Shown here: piece after piece, positions 12,047 through 24,000 of the stretch | How the letters are laid out: every line of letters begins with the position of its first letter | Numbering within the stretch: the stretch's first letter is position 1 | Assembly: GCA_002751075.1 (NCBI GenBank) | Contig: NAOQ01000105.1 | Location: forward strand, 1 to 30,542 | Reading direction: 5' to 3' | Length of the DNA stretch: 30,542 nucleotides | Source of the DNA: Ichthyophonus hoferi | Lineage: Eukaryota; Opisthokonta; Ichthyosporea; Ichthyophonida; Ichthyophonidae | The notes under the pieces: generated by a model | What the model saw: only the letters and a program-made list of their open reading frames with translations | The model's database searches: none | What the model was told of the DNA's origin: nothing | Program-made: the position numbers and the translations under genes

Positions 12047-15000
12047 ATGTTTGGCTACAAGAAGAAAAAGCCTTTGGGAAATCTGGCACAAATAGCAGTC
12101 GACAGACGCCAAGGAATAGCTGTTCGTCCCAGAAAAGAACATCAACCACGAAGTTTTGATCTTGGGTTGGTGTCTGGCCTGCTTAATCGTGCGAATACTG
12201 TACAGCACAAATCAACAGGTATCTTATAATATAGTTCTCAGAAGGCTCGGCAATTTTGTTGCAATATAACCATATACTAACTTTTAAAACTGTGCATATA
12301 TCTAAACATCCAATTATTATCATTTTTCTTCTATTATTTCATTATAAACCTGAAAAAAGAATATACCAGGTAAAATTATTAACTTTCTAACTTAGGAAAT
12401 CATTTCTTTCAGTGAACGTAGTGATTGCGATGATATGGCATATGCATTCTATAGGTCACTATTAGCCCTATTTCAAGTTTAGCATTATTAAGTTTATTTT
12501 CGGGTTTCTTAAACGATATAATAAATATTTCTGTAATCAAATAAGATTTTTACATCAACTACTGCAGCATATCCTTTAATGTAAATCTAATGTTTGACAT
12601 TTGATTTCCTGCACCTTACACCTTAGTACATCCAGCTACTTACAAGGTAGCACATATGCATACCCAAAAAAAAAAAAAAAAAAAACTGTGTTATACACTT
12701 AAACCCCCTCCCAGAGGTTGTATCGTCCGAATATTCATATATTTCTAGTGGATCTTTTAAATTAAAAGAAAATAATGTAGCATCTAGCTATAAACAATTA
12801 AAGTTTCAATTGTGTATTTTCTTCTTTCCATATTACAAAAGAGCATTTTTTTATCTTGCACATAGCAGGTTTTCAGCAAATTAAAACGGATTGCATCTCT
12901 TCCACTTTATTCTGTTTTTTTTTGAATATCTGCTACCCATCATCCTCTAATTGTGATTTTATCTGTGTTACTAACCATTATAGTCCAATTTTTATGCTAA
13001 TATATCTCCACACTAATTTTTATTCCTTATATTTCCTTTCCTACTTGTTCATTTGTCTCCCATCACCACTTTCCAAAGTTTTCTGCTTTCTTGTTTCAGT
13101 CAACTCACTTTATACATGCTTTAGGAGTCTGCCTCATCCTCTCTAACTAGTAAATTATCTAATGATTTCCCTTTTATGCAACAGGCTTTGCAGCATCAGC
13201 AAATATTCATCGATCTGTAGCAAGGACACAAAATCTTTCAAAAAACTCTCTGCCGGTTGCGTCTGAGAAATCTGTTTGCGTTTCGACCACCAAAGTTAAA
13301 GATACACAATCATTAGGATTTGGAAAAAAATATCATTATATAGCTCCCCAAAAGCCTTCATCGTTTGTTCAGCAAGCCCCCTCATATAGGTATATGTTAA
13401 AGCATAACATCAAACTGAATGATATTTTTTGGTTTTCAAAAGGGTTTACAAAATTTATGTACGGTGGTAGCGTGGGTACTAATATCTAATTAATATAAGA
13501 AGACTTCTGCTAGTATGTGGTTGTTAGGAATATATTATATCATTGTACGTAAGACAAATGCTGCCATATTTTTAAAATAGAACTTGGACAATATTATGTC
13601 ATGTTTTTTTCTTAACGTTAACAATATTCCAAGTTTAGTTAAATTAGCTTTCAAGTCAATCTTTGGCGTTGATATATACTTTTTAGTTTAGCTTTCCTTT
13701 TTATTCTCTTTCAATTGCATATTCTCGCTATATCTTTTAATTTGTTTAATTCTATTTTTGTTCACAGGAACACCATCAATAATAGCAAAGAAGTCAATGC
13801 TGAGGTTCTACAAAGTAATTGTATATTTATCCTTGACTTTGGATTATGTTTCACAACAGAATTATATCAGACTAGGATTGTCAATCAGTGGCTGTACACT
13901 TCAATCTTTTTGAAGTTATGCCTCTTATATTATTATACATACAACGTAACAACATATCCATTTTCATATTGGAGTATTATTGAGTTTCCTTTATAAAAAA
14001 ACATATGCCAAATTTGTCAATGAAAAATACAGTCATTGTTCCCTATTAAAAATCAGATTATTTCGAAAACAAAGAAACAAATAGTCGCTTTTAAAATGCA
14101 AACTGTTAATATGAATGCGTTCAATTAGCTTCAATCTTAATCCATGCATGGATGTAATGCAATTTAGCATTTTATTTTGAATTTTAAACTTGTCATACCA
14201 TGCCAAACTCACAAAATCAATTCATACTTATTTTCCACTTTTGAATGAGTATAATTCTTTTACTTCTCGCGTTTCCGTTTAATGATTTTAACATCAATTT
14301 ATGATCAGCAATGTTATTTTCTTACAATTTCTGACTTTTTATGCTATTTTAGTTGACTGTCCTAAGAAGAACACTAAGAAATGTATAAACCCTCACGTGC
14401 CAGACAGTCCGGTCCTTGGGCCTCCAGACATTACATCCGAGACCAGTGGTACTATATTGTAGGTGGCTACTCTAAAATTAAGGTGTCCAATCAATTTTTA
14501 TTTAAAACTCTGACTGATCTAAACTCATAGTAGAAATATGACAACGATATGAATAGCCCAAGTACATTCCATTTAGTTTATGTCAACTTTTTTTCTATGG
14601 GTTAAGTTGGCTTCAAAATGGGGAATCCCTTAGTTTTTGGGTTATGATCAATAACATTTTAAAATGATATATTGAAATTAATAAAATAACACTTTTAAGC
14701 CAAGTCCAAATTTAATGCGTATAAACAAAATCGCATATAAGCATATATATGTAGAGCTAGAGATACTATTCATACGTACATTAAGGCATATAAGTACATC
14801 TGTTTGGCAACACAATAGCGCTTATTTTATTAGGGTGTAGTATTGTTATATTATTGAGATTTACATCAACAGGTCTAGCGAAGATAGTTGGATGTTAAGC
14901 AAGCTTCCGCAGTTGTTTTGGCCAGGCCCTGAAGGGGACAGCTTAACAGGTATTTCTTATTTTATGCACCCCATATGGCCTTACTGGTTATGTTTTCGCT

Positions 15001-18000
15001 TGAACTAGTGAAACACGTTAAATTGCCATAGTTCCATGTAATTTAAAACTTGGTGTATATAACATAAAGTAAATCTATTAATATGAACATTGTGATTGAC
15101 ATACCAATGAGCTTCCAAAATTCCAATAAACTTTCAATTAAATTGAAATGTGCACACGCCTAAAATACTCTGTTTGAGAAGACTTATAAATCCTTTCATA
15201 GTTCCATTTATTTTATAATACCTTTTTATCCATATGTTTAGACATATTTATCAACCTATATTTACCTAACTACTACATATGCCAAACACATATCTACAAC
15301 TAAATATAAGTATTACTTAGATTAACAATTGAAATTTAACCAGTTGAATTTACAAAACAGAACAACCCATCTTAAATTTAACCAATTGTTTTTAGAAAAT
15401 TATTTTGATGAGTTTCAGTTTGGCATGATCAAACATGGAAGTATCGCATTGTTGACATGTAAATAGATAGACGCCCACAAGATTTAATCGACTAATTGTG
15501 GATAGTGGTAAAGGAACTTTAAAGGGTCCAAGTATTATTTTATAAATTATATATAGGTAATACCCAGAGCTGGTACACAAGACGTTTATTTGTATATTTT
15601 AGCGCTCATTCGTGCTTTCAAGCCAGATGATAGTAGCTTTTGTACGCCATCCAACAATGCATCCTCTACTGTCACTTGCTTATCGACTCCAGCAAGAGAC
15701 ATATCTGTCCCAAAGCCACAGCCCCTATATTCCTATAATACTTGCGAAATTCCAAGTCCCTGTGCAATAGGTAGGTTTAAACTAAAAATGAAAGAGTGAG
15801 ATGATCATAAAGTCAAACACTAAGTGAAACCGTCAAAGAGGAAACGAATGGAGCATTTTTTTAAAAAAAAAAATTGAAATTGAAATGGGTAAGCATATTT
15901 TCAAGCTGTGCTTAGAGGGAAACTGTTACCTATGTTTAGTCATTCAACAAAGAGGTAAAAATTCTATTGTAAAGAAAACCATAATAGCATAAAAGTGACA
16001 TATGAGAGACTATTCAAAACCAAAATAAAACTGATTTATTTTTTCGAGTCAAACTCACTTATAGCAGGCAAAATTATAATCATACTAAGGTGCCTTCTAG
16101 CCCTACACCAATGATATGCTGCACTCTCACTGATAAAATATGGGTAGGACCAGTTCATAGTGCAGTGTTGATGAATGATACCAAAACAATCCCTTCTGAA
16201 AGCCATGAAACAATTGTTAAAGATTGTTTTAAAACCCCAACCATCATGAAGCCCTGTTATCCTAGTCCTTCAGCAGCTCTGCAAGAAGTTGAAAAGACAC
16301 ATTCTGAAATGGAACACTATGATAATAAACAGTACCCAGTGGTTAGTGGTTCCATGGTTTAAGCTTACTCCTTCATCGTCCGTATTAAACCTCCCTTTCG
16401 ATTGTTTTTCATATCGACTTCATTAAATCCCAATAAGCTTTATAATTTTTAACTTTTTGTCTGGCGGTTTAAATGCATTATTTACTGTTCATATTCACCA
16501 ATCCCCATTGGTTTTTTTATTTTCCACACTTCTCCCTATTGTATTTTTCTACAGTACTTTCAACTTTCTCTTTCTAGTCCTCTTTTTCCTATTTACCGCT
16601 GTTTGCCACTTTCTATATTCAGGTTTAAACAAAAATATCTTTATTTTGCTTGTCTTTTTTTTTTTGTATTTTTGATATTTTGAATATATATATCTATATG
16701 CTTTTAAAAAGATATGCATTTAGTGCATACAGTCATATGATTACTTTCATTTACAATCTTGTTTTCCGTATACTCTTTCAATATGGTTCTGCCATCCCAA
16801 TAGCTCATAATTTTACATTTTTCCTTTAGACAACAGAATAGCATTCTAATAGTTGTTTTACCCCTTCAATTTAATGCACTCTAACAAATCAAATCTTCTT
16901 TAGAACAATATACAAATGCCATATAATTTGTACCATTAGTTGATATCTTTTATATTTTTAGCTTTTTACTTATCTTGCCAGCAATGGGTGTCAGTGTTGG
17001 TGGTTGAATCTTCTCGCTTGCTTTATTATGCATGTTGTCATACAAGTCTTATCCCAATGCATTTCATGCACATTAGTTTTCTTTCATTCCCTATTACAAT
17101 GTATAACAATAGACAACGTACATCTTGATCATGAACCTGGTCTACAATTGAACACTAGTAGCTAATGATTCCTGAGAGTCATATTTTAACAAATCACTTC
17201 ATATCAGTTCATTCCTACCAGTCATATAAAGGTTGAGGAGCTTACTAAAGTAGAGGAATTACACACAAACTCATCAAATAACACTAGATTAAACATTCCG
17301 TCACAACAAATTGATATTCAGGTAAATATCTTTCTATTTACATGGTTAGCCATTTCTTACAGCATACTGTTTTTAACCTGTACCTATGCGGTGTAAATAT
17401 ATGGTACAATGGTTTGTTTAATAATTCTCATGTACTGTTTAAGAATCTTATATTCATATTGAAGTTTTTACATTTCATACGTAGAATTGGATATGGTTAT
17501 AAGTCGTTTTTGGTGGGTGACTACAATTGTGAGAATGCTTTAGTGCATTCTGTTTTAGATTAGCCATTTAAATATTGCTATACAATAGTCGACAGGTGAT
17601 ACTACTGCCATCACCTGCCAACCCGAAGCTGCGTTTTCTAACCACAATCTGGATAGTCCAATTATAGTTCAGGATAGTCCGTCTAACTGCCTATCTGTTC
17701 CTGTTATCCCAAATCATCCTACGCTTGCATGCAAACAAGTAAGACTTATTAATTTCCTCGCTTCTTTTTAAAAACAAAACTTAGCGTCTGTGTTTAATAT
17801 CAACCTTTCACCATTTGTATGCTAAAAACTATAAACATGCACCTACTAGCTTTCAAAAGATACCGCCTGCATCTTTTGGCATAGAGTCAAGAAGCAAAAA
17901 TGAAACATGGTCAACAAAGCCAACAATCCGTTTATAAAAATTACCTAGAACACTAATACACAATGCCCCATCAGAGTCATAGAGATTGCAATGAGAGTAC

Positions 18001-19657
18001 TAACGTCACAGATCAGGGTCAAGAAGTGTCAGCCACTAAAAGAAATTTTGAGGATGCTGATGCCCTACAATTAATTGCAGAATCTATTACCTCCAGTCCT
18101 AAACCTCTCTCATCATCAAAAACGCGTCAACTATCGGTAGGATTTACCTCTGAGGTGTCCAGGAAAAACCTCTTAGAATCCTACATTATTTCTTTTAAAA
18201 CGTTTTAAATAACAATGTTTACCTCATTCGACTAAATTTGACAATTAGATGTTAAATTCTCTTACTAAAAAACCAATATCATACTCCAGTTGTTCATGTC
18301 ATAACTTTCAACGTAGCAAAGAAACCTTGAAATACTAAATTGACATTTAGTCAGCTATTTGCACCACCATATGTTCATTAATGGTTTTTCACTTATACAT
18401 ATATATGTAGTAAGAAAAAGAAAGCCTTATTTTTTTTTGTTGTTGTTATTAATTAACATTCAATATTTATATTATTATTTTTTGACTGGGAGAGTTAACC
18501 AACTATATGTATCATTAGTTAAATGACTTTTATAAACCAATTGAGAATGCCTAGATAGTACAATAATATAATAGTCTAATAATAATATTATAATAATATG
18601 ATAGTACAATAGGGTATAATAAGAAAATAGTATAGTAGTATAGTAGTAGTTAAAAATATTTCAGGGGCCTGAATCTGTGGGCTATAAACAAGCACATTTA
18701 TAAATACCTCTTCTGAGTACGCGGCTATAAAATTAAAGTAATTTTTTTTCAAAATATGTATAAGTAGAAGGGACTTTGTTACCTTTTTTATTTGATAAAA
18801 TGTATATAACATTATTAAACAAGTTTTTTGTATTGTTTTAAAGTATATAGATTTGACCATTTACTACAGAAATTTTAGTCACAATTTATTCCTTTTAAAT
18901 TCCAGAATTCCTTAGAGATGGACATTAACATAGACACAGAGCTAAAGCATTACTTGGATGCAAAGGTAACCAGTTATTACTCTCTATGCCTCACATACAC
19001 AGGACCTGTTGATTCTCACAATTATGTTGGTAATAATTCGCTTAGCCCATTATGAGAATTCTAATTTCCAAAAATGGTTTCTAAATTGCATACCAATTTT
19101 TTTATCCACATTAACAATCCTGTTCCCACAAATTCTTTAAATGCTATTTATAGATACTAGATTATTTACCTACACACTCATTTTATTATATATTTGTATC
19201 TTATTACAATGTAATTATTCGTTCATTCATTTTTTTCTTCATTTTCCTAGACACGTAAAACATAAGCACTATTACCAAAGGAATCTTCCCGTATATCCAA
19301 CATGATCAACTTCTCAACTACGTAATTATATGATCTTTGATTAGGGGTTATACATTTATGTGCAGATATACACATTTACACATTATATAATCTTGCAAAG
19401 GAGATAAGCAAAAAGATTGTAAGACAAAGCAAGTCCACACTCACTTACCCATTTCAAACATAATCTAGCAAAGGTAGTTGTGATTATTAACGAAATAGTA
19501 TTTCCAACACACCCTTTTATATGCACACGTAAGCACAAAAGCCTTAAAATTATTAATGTGATTAATATTACACTCAAGCTAAGAAGCATATTTTGATTTT
19601 AAATTAAATTATTGTTGAAATCTTCATGTTAAACTTGGTTCCAACAGCGAAATAGTT

Positions 19658-19717
<60 letters not shown>

Positions 19718-19967
19718 NNNNNNNNNNNNNNNNNNNNNNNNNNNNNNNNNNNNNNNNNNNNNNNNNNNNNNNNNNNNNNNNNNNNNNNNNNNNNNNNNNN
19801 NNNNNNNNNNNNNNNNNNNNNNNNNNTTATTAATTAGTAGTATTAATTAATTACTACTCAAGTACTAAAGTAAGTACTAATTATTTTAGTTAATTTTAAA
19901 TTTAAATTTAATTTAGTTAGTAAATACTTCTATTAGTTTAAACTTGGTTACCTAACTAGTACGTAAT

Positions 19968-20027
<60 letters not shown>

Positions 20028-22973
20028 AAAAGATGGTAGTCTTTTATAGATAGCAGTACCACAATTTTCCAAGTCCAATGTTTAATTCACTTTTAATGTG
20101 CAAATAGTTCCAACACAACCTGCTGAAGGATTAACAGAATTAACACTAAAGGCAATAATTCCAATGCTACAGTTTTTTGAGCTACAGGAGGCTTTGATCC
20201 TAAGACTTGGCCAAAGAGGGACAGAATCGGAGATAAAGGTAATGAATTCTCTACATGATTGCTGTTATTTAAAATTATTTTTCATACTCGGTTTTCCTCT
20301 ATTGATTCTAACTTTTTTGAGCCATCCTAACATTTTTTCATCCGCTCAGTACTAGCTAACCGTGCAAGATAATATTGCATTGCCAGATCCACTTTTAAGA
20401 ACAGGTTCTTAAGATACAATATAAGGATGAAAACACTCTCCGCACATACTCATTATTATTTCTAGTATTTCGCAACTTGTCTTTTTAAAAAATCACAGTA
20501 AGTTGAGGTGAAATAGAAAATACAGTACACTTTTAACCTATTTATCTTTTAAAAAACCAAAAAAATGATTCCAGTTTTTCTTATGGTAGGCGGTTCTTGG
20601 TGCGGTTGTAGTTTATAGGAATAATGATAGTTTTAATGGAAAGGTGAGAGGGGAGGTCAGAGGCTTATATTTATATATTTGCAATGAATGAAAAAAAGAT
20701 AGAAATATACAAAAATTGAGTTGAAACTGCTAAAATTGATACATGAAGTCCGGGACCAACAATCACGGAAAGGTAGTATGTAATAGCTAAAACAGAACTA
20801 ACATATACTAACAGAACGTTACTACCCTAATAATAACCTATATATAAGTATCACAAAGTAAAAATTGACACTTTATTATATTCTGAAGCCAAAACAAAAA
20901 AAGAGACACTAAGGAGCCAAGTAAAACTCATAAACACGGAGATATGTAATGGGTATGAGCAAGGTGGGCGTATATTTATATTTAGGATAAGAGTAATGGG
21001 AAAGAACAAAACAAAGTAAAAATTTGACTATGTGAAGCCAATTCACACAACGACAGTTTAATGAATAGGTTTTTATTTATTGGCTTAATTAGTATGGTTT
21101 GCAAAGTAAGTGCCCATGAACAAATAATTCCACAGGATGTAGGTCCTACTACACCGTCTGAACTAGAAGATACTCCAACGCCGTGTACTCCGGAAGGCCC
21201 AATGATAAAGTGCATTACCAGAAACCACATCTCTAATCCTTCTTCCCCTTTTAAATTCCCTTTTATTCCAACCCAAGGCCCACATAACACTACGATCCCC
21301 TGTCCCTACTGGGAAAGAGCAAACCGTCCAGGTGTCATAGCTGTTAGTGGTAATACATACCAACCACCTTTAGCTATCACTCACAAAGAACAATGCCTTA
21401 TACTTGAGAGTAAGGCATGCTATTTTATTATCTTAGCTAATCTTTACAGAGCTGAAGCATCTATAACCCCAATTATACAGACCAGAGTGAGTAATCACAA
21501 GGCAGATCCCACTCATTACATTACCCCCAGAAACTATAAAAAGAAGAAAAAAAAATCTTAGTGCATACTAACCCATGTTGTAATAGACTTTGTTCTAGTT
21601 ATTAAATAGATCACAAATGTTGCTATAATTGCGACATTCAATTCAATAATAAATATTTTAAACCAAGTAACAAAAATGGATTGTTGCTCATCTTGGGATT
21701 TCTCTAGCAGTTCATAGTCTTTAACATCCTTCTATAACCTTTTAGAAATAGTATTTTCTCACTCTTTTTTTTTTTGATTTTTTATTAATTCTTATTAGGT
21801 GTACTTAGACTTTAAATTGCTATTAGAATATATCGAAAATATTTCAGATACGATATAGTTTAAAACTATACATATCATACTTTGATTTTGTTTATATATC
21901 TGTACTATTTTTAAAGGTATACAGTGGATATTATAGATGGATAGCACTGCATTTTTGACTAATGACAATACAATGCTATAATATAACTAACTTGGGATAA
22001 AAATAAATGCTACCTTTAATACTTTTATATTTATGATTATAATATACAAGGTTTTTTTAACTAATCTAGAGTACTATCTACTTGAAATACAACACTTTGT
22101 AGTTTGTTTAAACGTTTGCTCAAATATGTTATACAGCATGTGAACTGTGTAAGACAATCATAGCTATCCAATAGAACGCCGTCAAGGTCTTTATTCTATC
22201 TAAAAAAACTCTTTTCAATATTACATACTAAACCTTCCTACTGTTGAAGTATTTCAGCCTCTTCAAGTGTTAGGCTGTATACTTCATGGTCCCTTGTACG
22301 AAAATACTTATTATTCATGTAGCATGGTACCTCGAAATATTTAGTAGTGTTTAGAATGAGGTTTCAATCGATAGTTAAGAGCTAAATATTAAATTATGAT
22401 AACTAATTAATTATATGATGGTATTAATTATACTTAATTCGAACTAATTGTTTAGTGCAATATAGCACGTGAATTTACCCTTGGTTTCTTTAAATAGTGT
22501 TGGTCATTGGCATTTAATTATACGTGGGGATTAATGATATATAGGTGTTACATAGTAACCAAAATGATGCCTAACATAATCATTGAATAATATGCTGCAA
22601 ACAACATGTTGATAACAGTTCGGTAGAACCCCAAGTAGAGATATACACTTATTTCAAATATTTATTGCATGGTTAACTGTCATTGACTCAAACCAACAAT
22701 TATATAACCAGCAATTACAAACTTAGCTTGGGTCCTAATTGTTACAAGTGTTGCATTAATAAAAATTATTGTACAAAATACTTCATTCTTTTTCGTTTAT
22801 AGGAGGTCGTTATGGAAGTGAATAGAAGAGATACACTTACTCCTTCAACACCTAGAGTTAAGCGTAAAACAGCCATTGCCTCAGTAACTAAGCTAGGATC
22901 CGTAGGCAAAAAAAAGCTAAAGGCTCAACTATCTTTAGACAGCGGTGATGAGGATATTTTTGAAATCGTTTAG
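12047..22973 (+). CDS. Unrecognised Ser/Thr-Pro-rich protein of about 750 residues, about 14 exons
   Basis: A chain of phase-compatible exons: 12047-12218, 13185-13389, 13768-13814, 14353-14458, 14873-14949, 15603-15774, 16068-16341, 17208-17321, 17589-17738, 17975-18136, 18906-19029 (or ending 18965), 20108-20238, 21136-21486 and 22803-22973. Lengths sum to a multiple of three (751 residues). The N-terminus is basic (MFGYKKKKPLG). The middle is low-complexity, with many SP/TP sites (PDSPVLGPPD, CTPSN, STPARD, SSPTP, QDSPSN, TPCTPEG). A possible folded segment is LTELTLKAIIPMLQFFELQEALILRLGQ, spread over two halves (TLKAIIPMLQFFELQ, EALILRLGQRG). The C-terminus is basic then acidic (TPRVKRK, GKKKLKA, SGDEDIFEIV). 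The look is that of a nuclear, kinase-regulated disordered protein, but no family was recognised. Weakest joins: 15774/16068 (poor donor GTTTAA) and 18965 or 19029/20108, where a gap lies in the intron. Coding-like sequence past the stop suggests a frameshift. Confidence 0.65.
12219..13184 (+). other. Intron 1 of the orphan 14-exon gene
   Basis: 966 nt, GTATCT donor and TGCAACAG acceptor. It contains a poly(A) run at about 12666-12685 and a pyrimidine-rich second half (12900-13140) whose open frame is a composition artefact. Confidence 0.75.
13390..13767 (+). other. Intron 2 of the orphan 14-exon gene
   Basis: 378 nt, GTATAT donor and TTGTTCACAG acceptor with a good pyrimidine tract. Nothing else seen. 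Confidence 0.75.
13815..14352 (+). other. Intron 3 of the orphan 14-exon gene
   Basis: 538 nt, GTAATT donor and CTATTTTAG acceptor. AT-rich, no repeat family recognised. Confidence 0.7.
14459..14872 (+). other. Intron 4 of the orphan 14-exon gene
   Basis: 414 nt, GTAGGT donor and ACATCAACAG acceptor. The donor at 14459 is preferred over GTACTA at 14449 because only the former keeps the next exon open. Confidence 0.7.
14950..15602 (+). other. Intron 5 of the orphan 14-exon gene
   Basis: 653 nt, GTATTT donor and TATATTTTAG acceptor. Nothing else seen. Confidence 0.7.
16342..17207 (+). other. Intron 7 of the orphan 14-exon gene
   Basis: 866 nt, donor GTTAGT and acceptor ATATCAG. T-rich low-complexity frames here (16457-16675) are not coding. 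A small undetected exon cannot be excluded. Confidence 0.6.
18137..18905 (+). other. Intron 10 of the orphan 14-exon gene, with a simple repeat
   Basis: GTAGGA donor and AAATTCCAG acceptor. It includes a degenerate (AAT)/(AGT) trinucleotide tract at about 18553-18650. Confidence 0.6.
19030..20107 (+). other. Intron 11 of the orphan gene, containing the assembly gap
   Basis: Bounded by donor GTAATA at 19030 (or GTAACC at 18966) and acceptor CAAATAG ending at 20107. The earlier donor would leave the downstream exon out of phase unless an exon is hidden in the gap. Confidence 0.45.
19658..20021. other. Assembly gap flanked by long poly-T runs
   Basis: About 60 T (19658-19717), then 109 N (19718-19826), then a low-complexity stretch built of TTAATTA/AGTACTAA words (19827-19970), then about 51 T (to 20021). 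The homopolymers are the likely cause of the gap. The stretch between gap and second T-run is probably of poor sequence quality. Confidence 0.9.
20239..21135 (+). other. Intron 12 of the orphan 14-exon gene
   Basis: 897 nt, GTAATG donor and ATTCCACAG acceptor. Two short segments share words: ACAAAGTAAAAATT...TGAAGCC at about 20855 and 21014. This may be a decayed duplication. Confidence 0.55.
21487..22802 (+). other. Intron 13 of the orphan gene, carrying repeat R1 copy 1
   Basis: 1316 nt, strong GTGAGT donor and CGTTTATAG acceptor, both phase 0. It contains the R1 copy at 22242-22538. The rest is AT-rich DNA without visible genes. Confidence 0.65.
22242..22538 (+). repeat. Dispersed repeat R1, copy 1
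   Basis: About 297 bp alignable end to end with copy 2 at 27981-28274 in the same orientation, at an eye-estimated 75-80 percent identity. Both copies begin TGTTGAAGTATTTCAGC and finish at GATTAATG. Near the 5' end, GAAGTAT (22246-22252) pairs with ATACTTC (22279-22285), a hairpin also present in copy 2. A second short hairpin, GTGC...GCAC, is shared near the 3' end. No coding capacity and no terminal inverted repeat seen. It could be an old non-autonomous transposon or an intronic RNA-like element. Confidence 0.75.
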
Positions 22974-23124
22974 AGGATTTCAACACGAGCTTGTGTGAAA
23001 CAGAGAACAGACACTCGATGTCTATTGATAGTGAAGTTGAATCTACAGATACCAACGTAAATCCCAACACCTATTACTCTATAGCCATTACATTTATTTT
23101 CCAACAGGGTAATACCTGTGTATA
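22974..23124 (+). other. Coding-like tail past the stop of the orphan gene (possible frameshifted 3' end)
   Basis: Directly after the TAG at 22971-22973, another frame reads EDFNTSLCETENRHSM followed by SIDSEVESTDTN. Its acidic/Ser-rich make-up resembles the rest of the protein, and it ends at a good donor (AAC|GTAAAT, 23058). A polypyrimidine tract with CAACAG (to 23106) follows, then GNTCV and a stop at 23122-23124, in phase. This looks like a genuine last part of the gene put out of frame by one base in or near the T-run at 22957-22961, either in the genome or by sequencing error. Alternatively it is 3' UTR. Confidence 0.4.
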
Positions 23125-23415
23125 AATATTACTATATATATGTATACTATAAATAGTTAAACATACCACCAATTTAATATAATAACGCTCTTGATACCTG
23201 AAGTGTTTTCTTTACCGGGACTATAATCCAGGTCAGAGCCAACAATATTCTTGTTTTAAGAACTATACCTACCTATTCATATGTCTTCAGCACATAGTCT
23301 ATACCAGGCGTAACAAGACAGTGATTATAGAAATTCTAGTATTCTAATTATTATATGTTGGGAATAAAAAGTAAAAACAGGAGCGTTCCAGTGACTTATA
23401 ATCGTTTAGGAGAGA

Positions 23416-23775
23416 AAATACCGAATTAAGTAAGGAGCGTTTTAACGTGTCCCTTTGCATACACAGAATATAGATATACTAAAAACATATTTTTATTGTT
23501 AAATAAGTCAACAGGAGTTGTCTTAGGCAGGACGCCTAAGCAATGTGTTATCCGGACTCCATAACATGATCTGAAATAGGCTTATTATATAGCTGCAGGA
23601 TTTCTACCATTGGCTGGTTCAGTTTTGATGGATATGGATCATCTTGGATTGCCGTTTAACACCAATAGATTGCCCTAAATATTTTCCTAAGCTACATATA
23701 ATAATAATTGCCAATAATCTTAAAGGTGTATAGCTATATAAAGAAATACCCAATTAAATGAAATATTCCTGTTTT
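23416..23775 (+). repeat. Dispersed repeat R2, copy A
   Basis: About 360 bp that aligns, as reverse complement, with 27313-27660 at an eye-estimated 75 percent identity. Shared blocks include TTAACGTGTCC, TTTGCATAC, GTCTTAGGCAGGA, CCATTGGCTGGTTCA and AATATTCCTGTTT. The centre holds a perfect hairpin, CTTAGGC (23522-23528) with GCCTAAG (23534-23540) and a 5-nt loop, also kept in copy B. No protein is encoded. Likely an old non-autonomous mobile element. Confidence 0.75.
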
Positions 23776-24000
23776 ATTATGAACCCTAACCCTACTCCGT
23801 ATAGGCAGATTATTTTACCCAGGGCATAAAAAATATGAAAAAGGAATATGAAAAGAACCTTAACATGGTGACTACTTAGCTGTAGGCGTGACATTCACTG
23901 AATGAACTAGATAATTCCTGATGGCATTCAAAAGGGAGACAGGGCACCTAATGTAAAAAAAAACGGAAGACAGCTCATCAAACTGTATGTTAAATGTTTC

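Noticed and set aside
12856-13146. A 96-residue open frame in intron 1 of the orphan gene
   Set aside because: It reflects a pyrimidine-rich tract before the acceptor; it is hydrophobic low complexity with no splice logic of its own.
21061-21561. A 166-residue open frame with a signal-peptide-like start, as a separate secreted protein
   Set aside because: The segment 21136-21486 has a CACAG acceptor and a perfect GTGAGT donor, both phase 0, matching the neighbouring exons of the orphan gene. The signal-like start is intron sequence read through, and the tail past 21486 ends in poly-Lys from an A-run.
22945-22973. A 29-nt intron (GTGATG...TTTAG) that would bring the coding-like tail of the orphan gene into frame
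   Set aside because: The phases fit, but 29 nt is far below the size of every other intron in the window. A one-base indel near the T-run is more likely.
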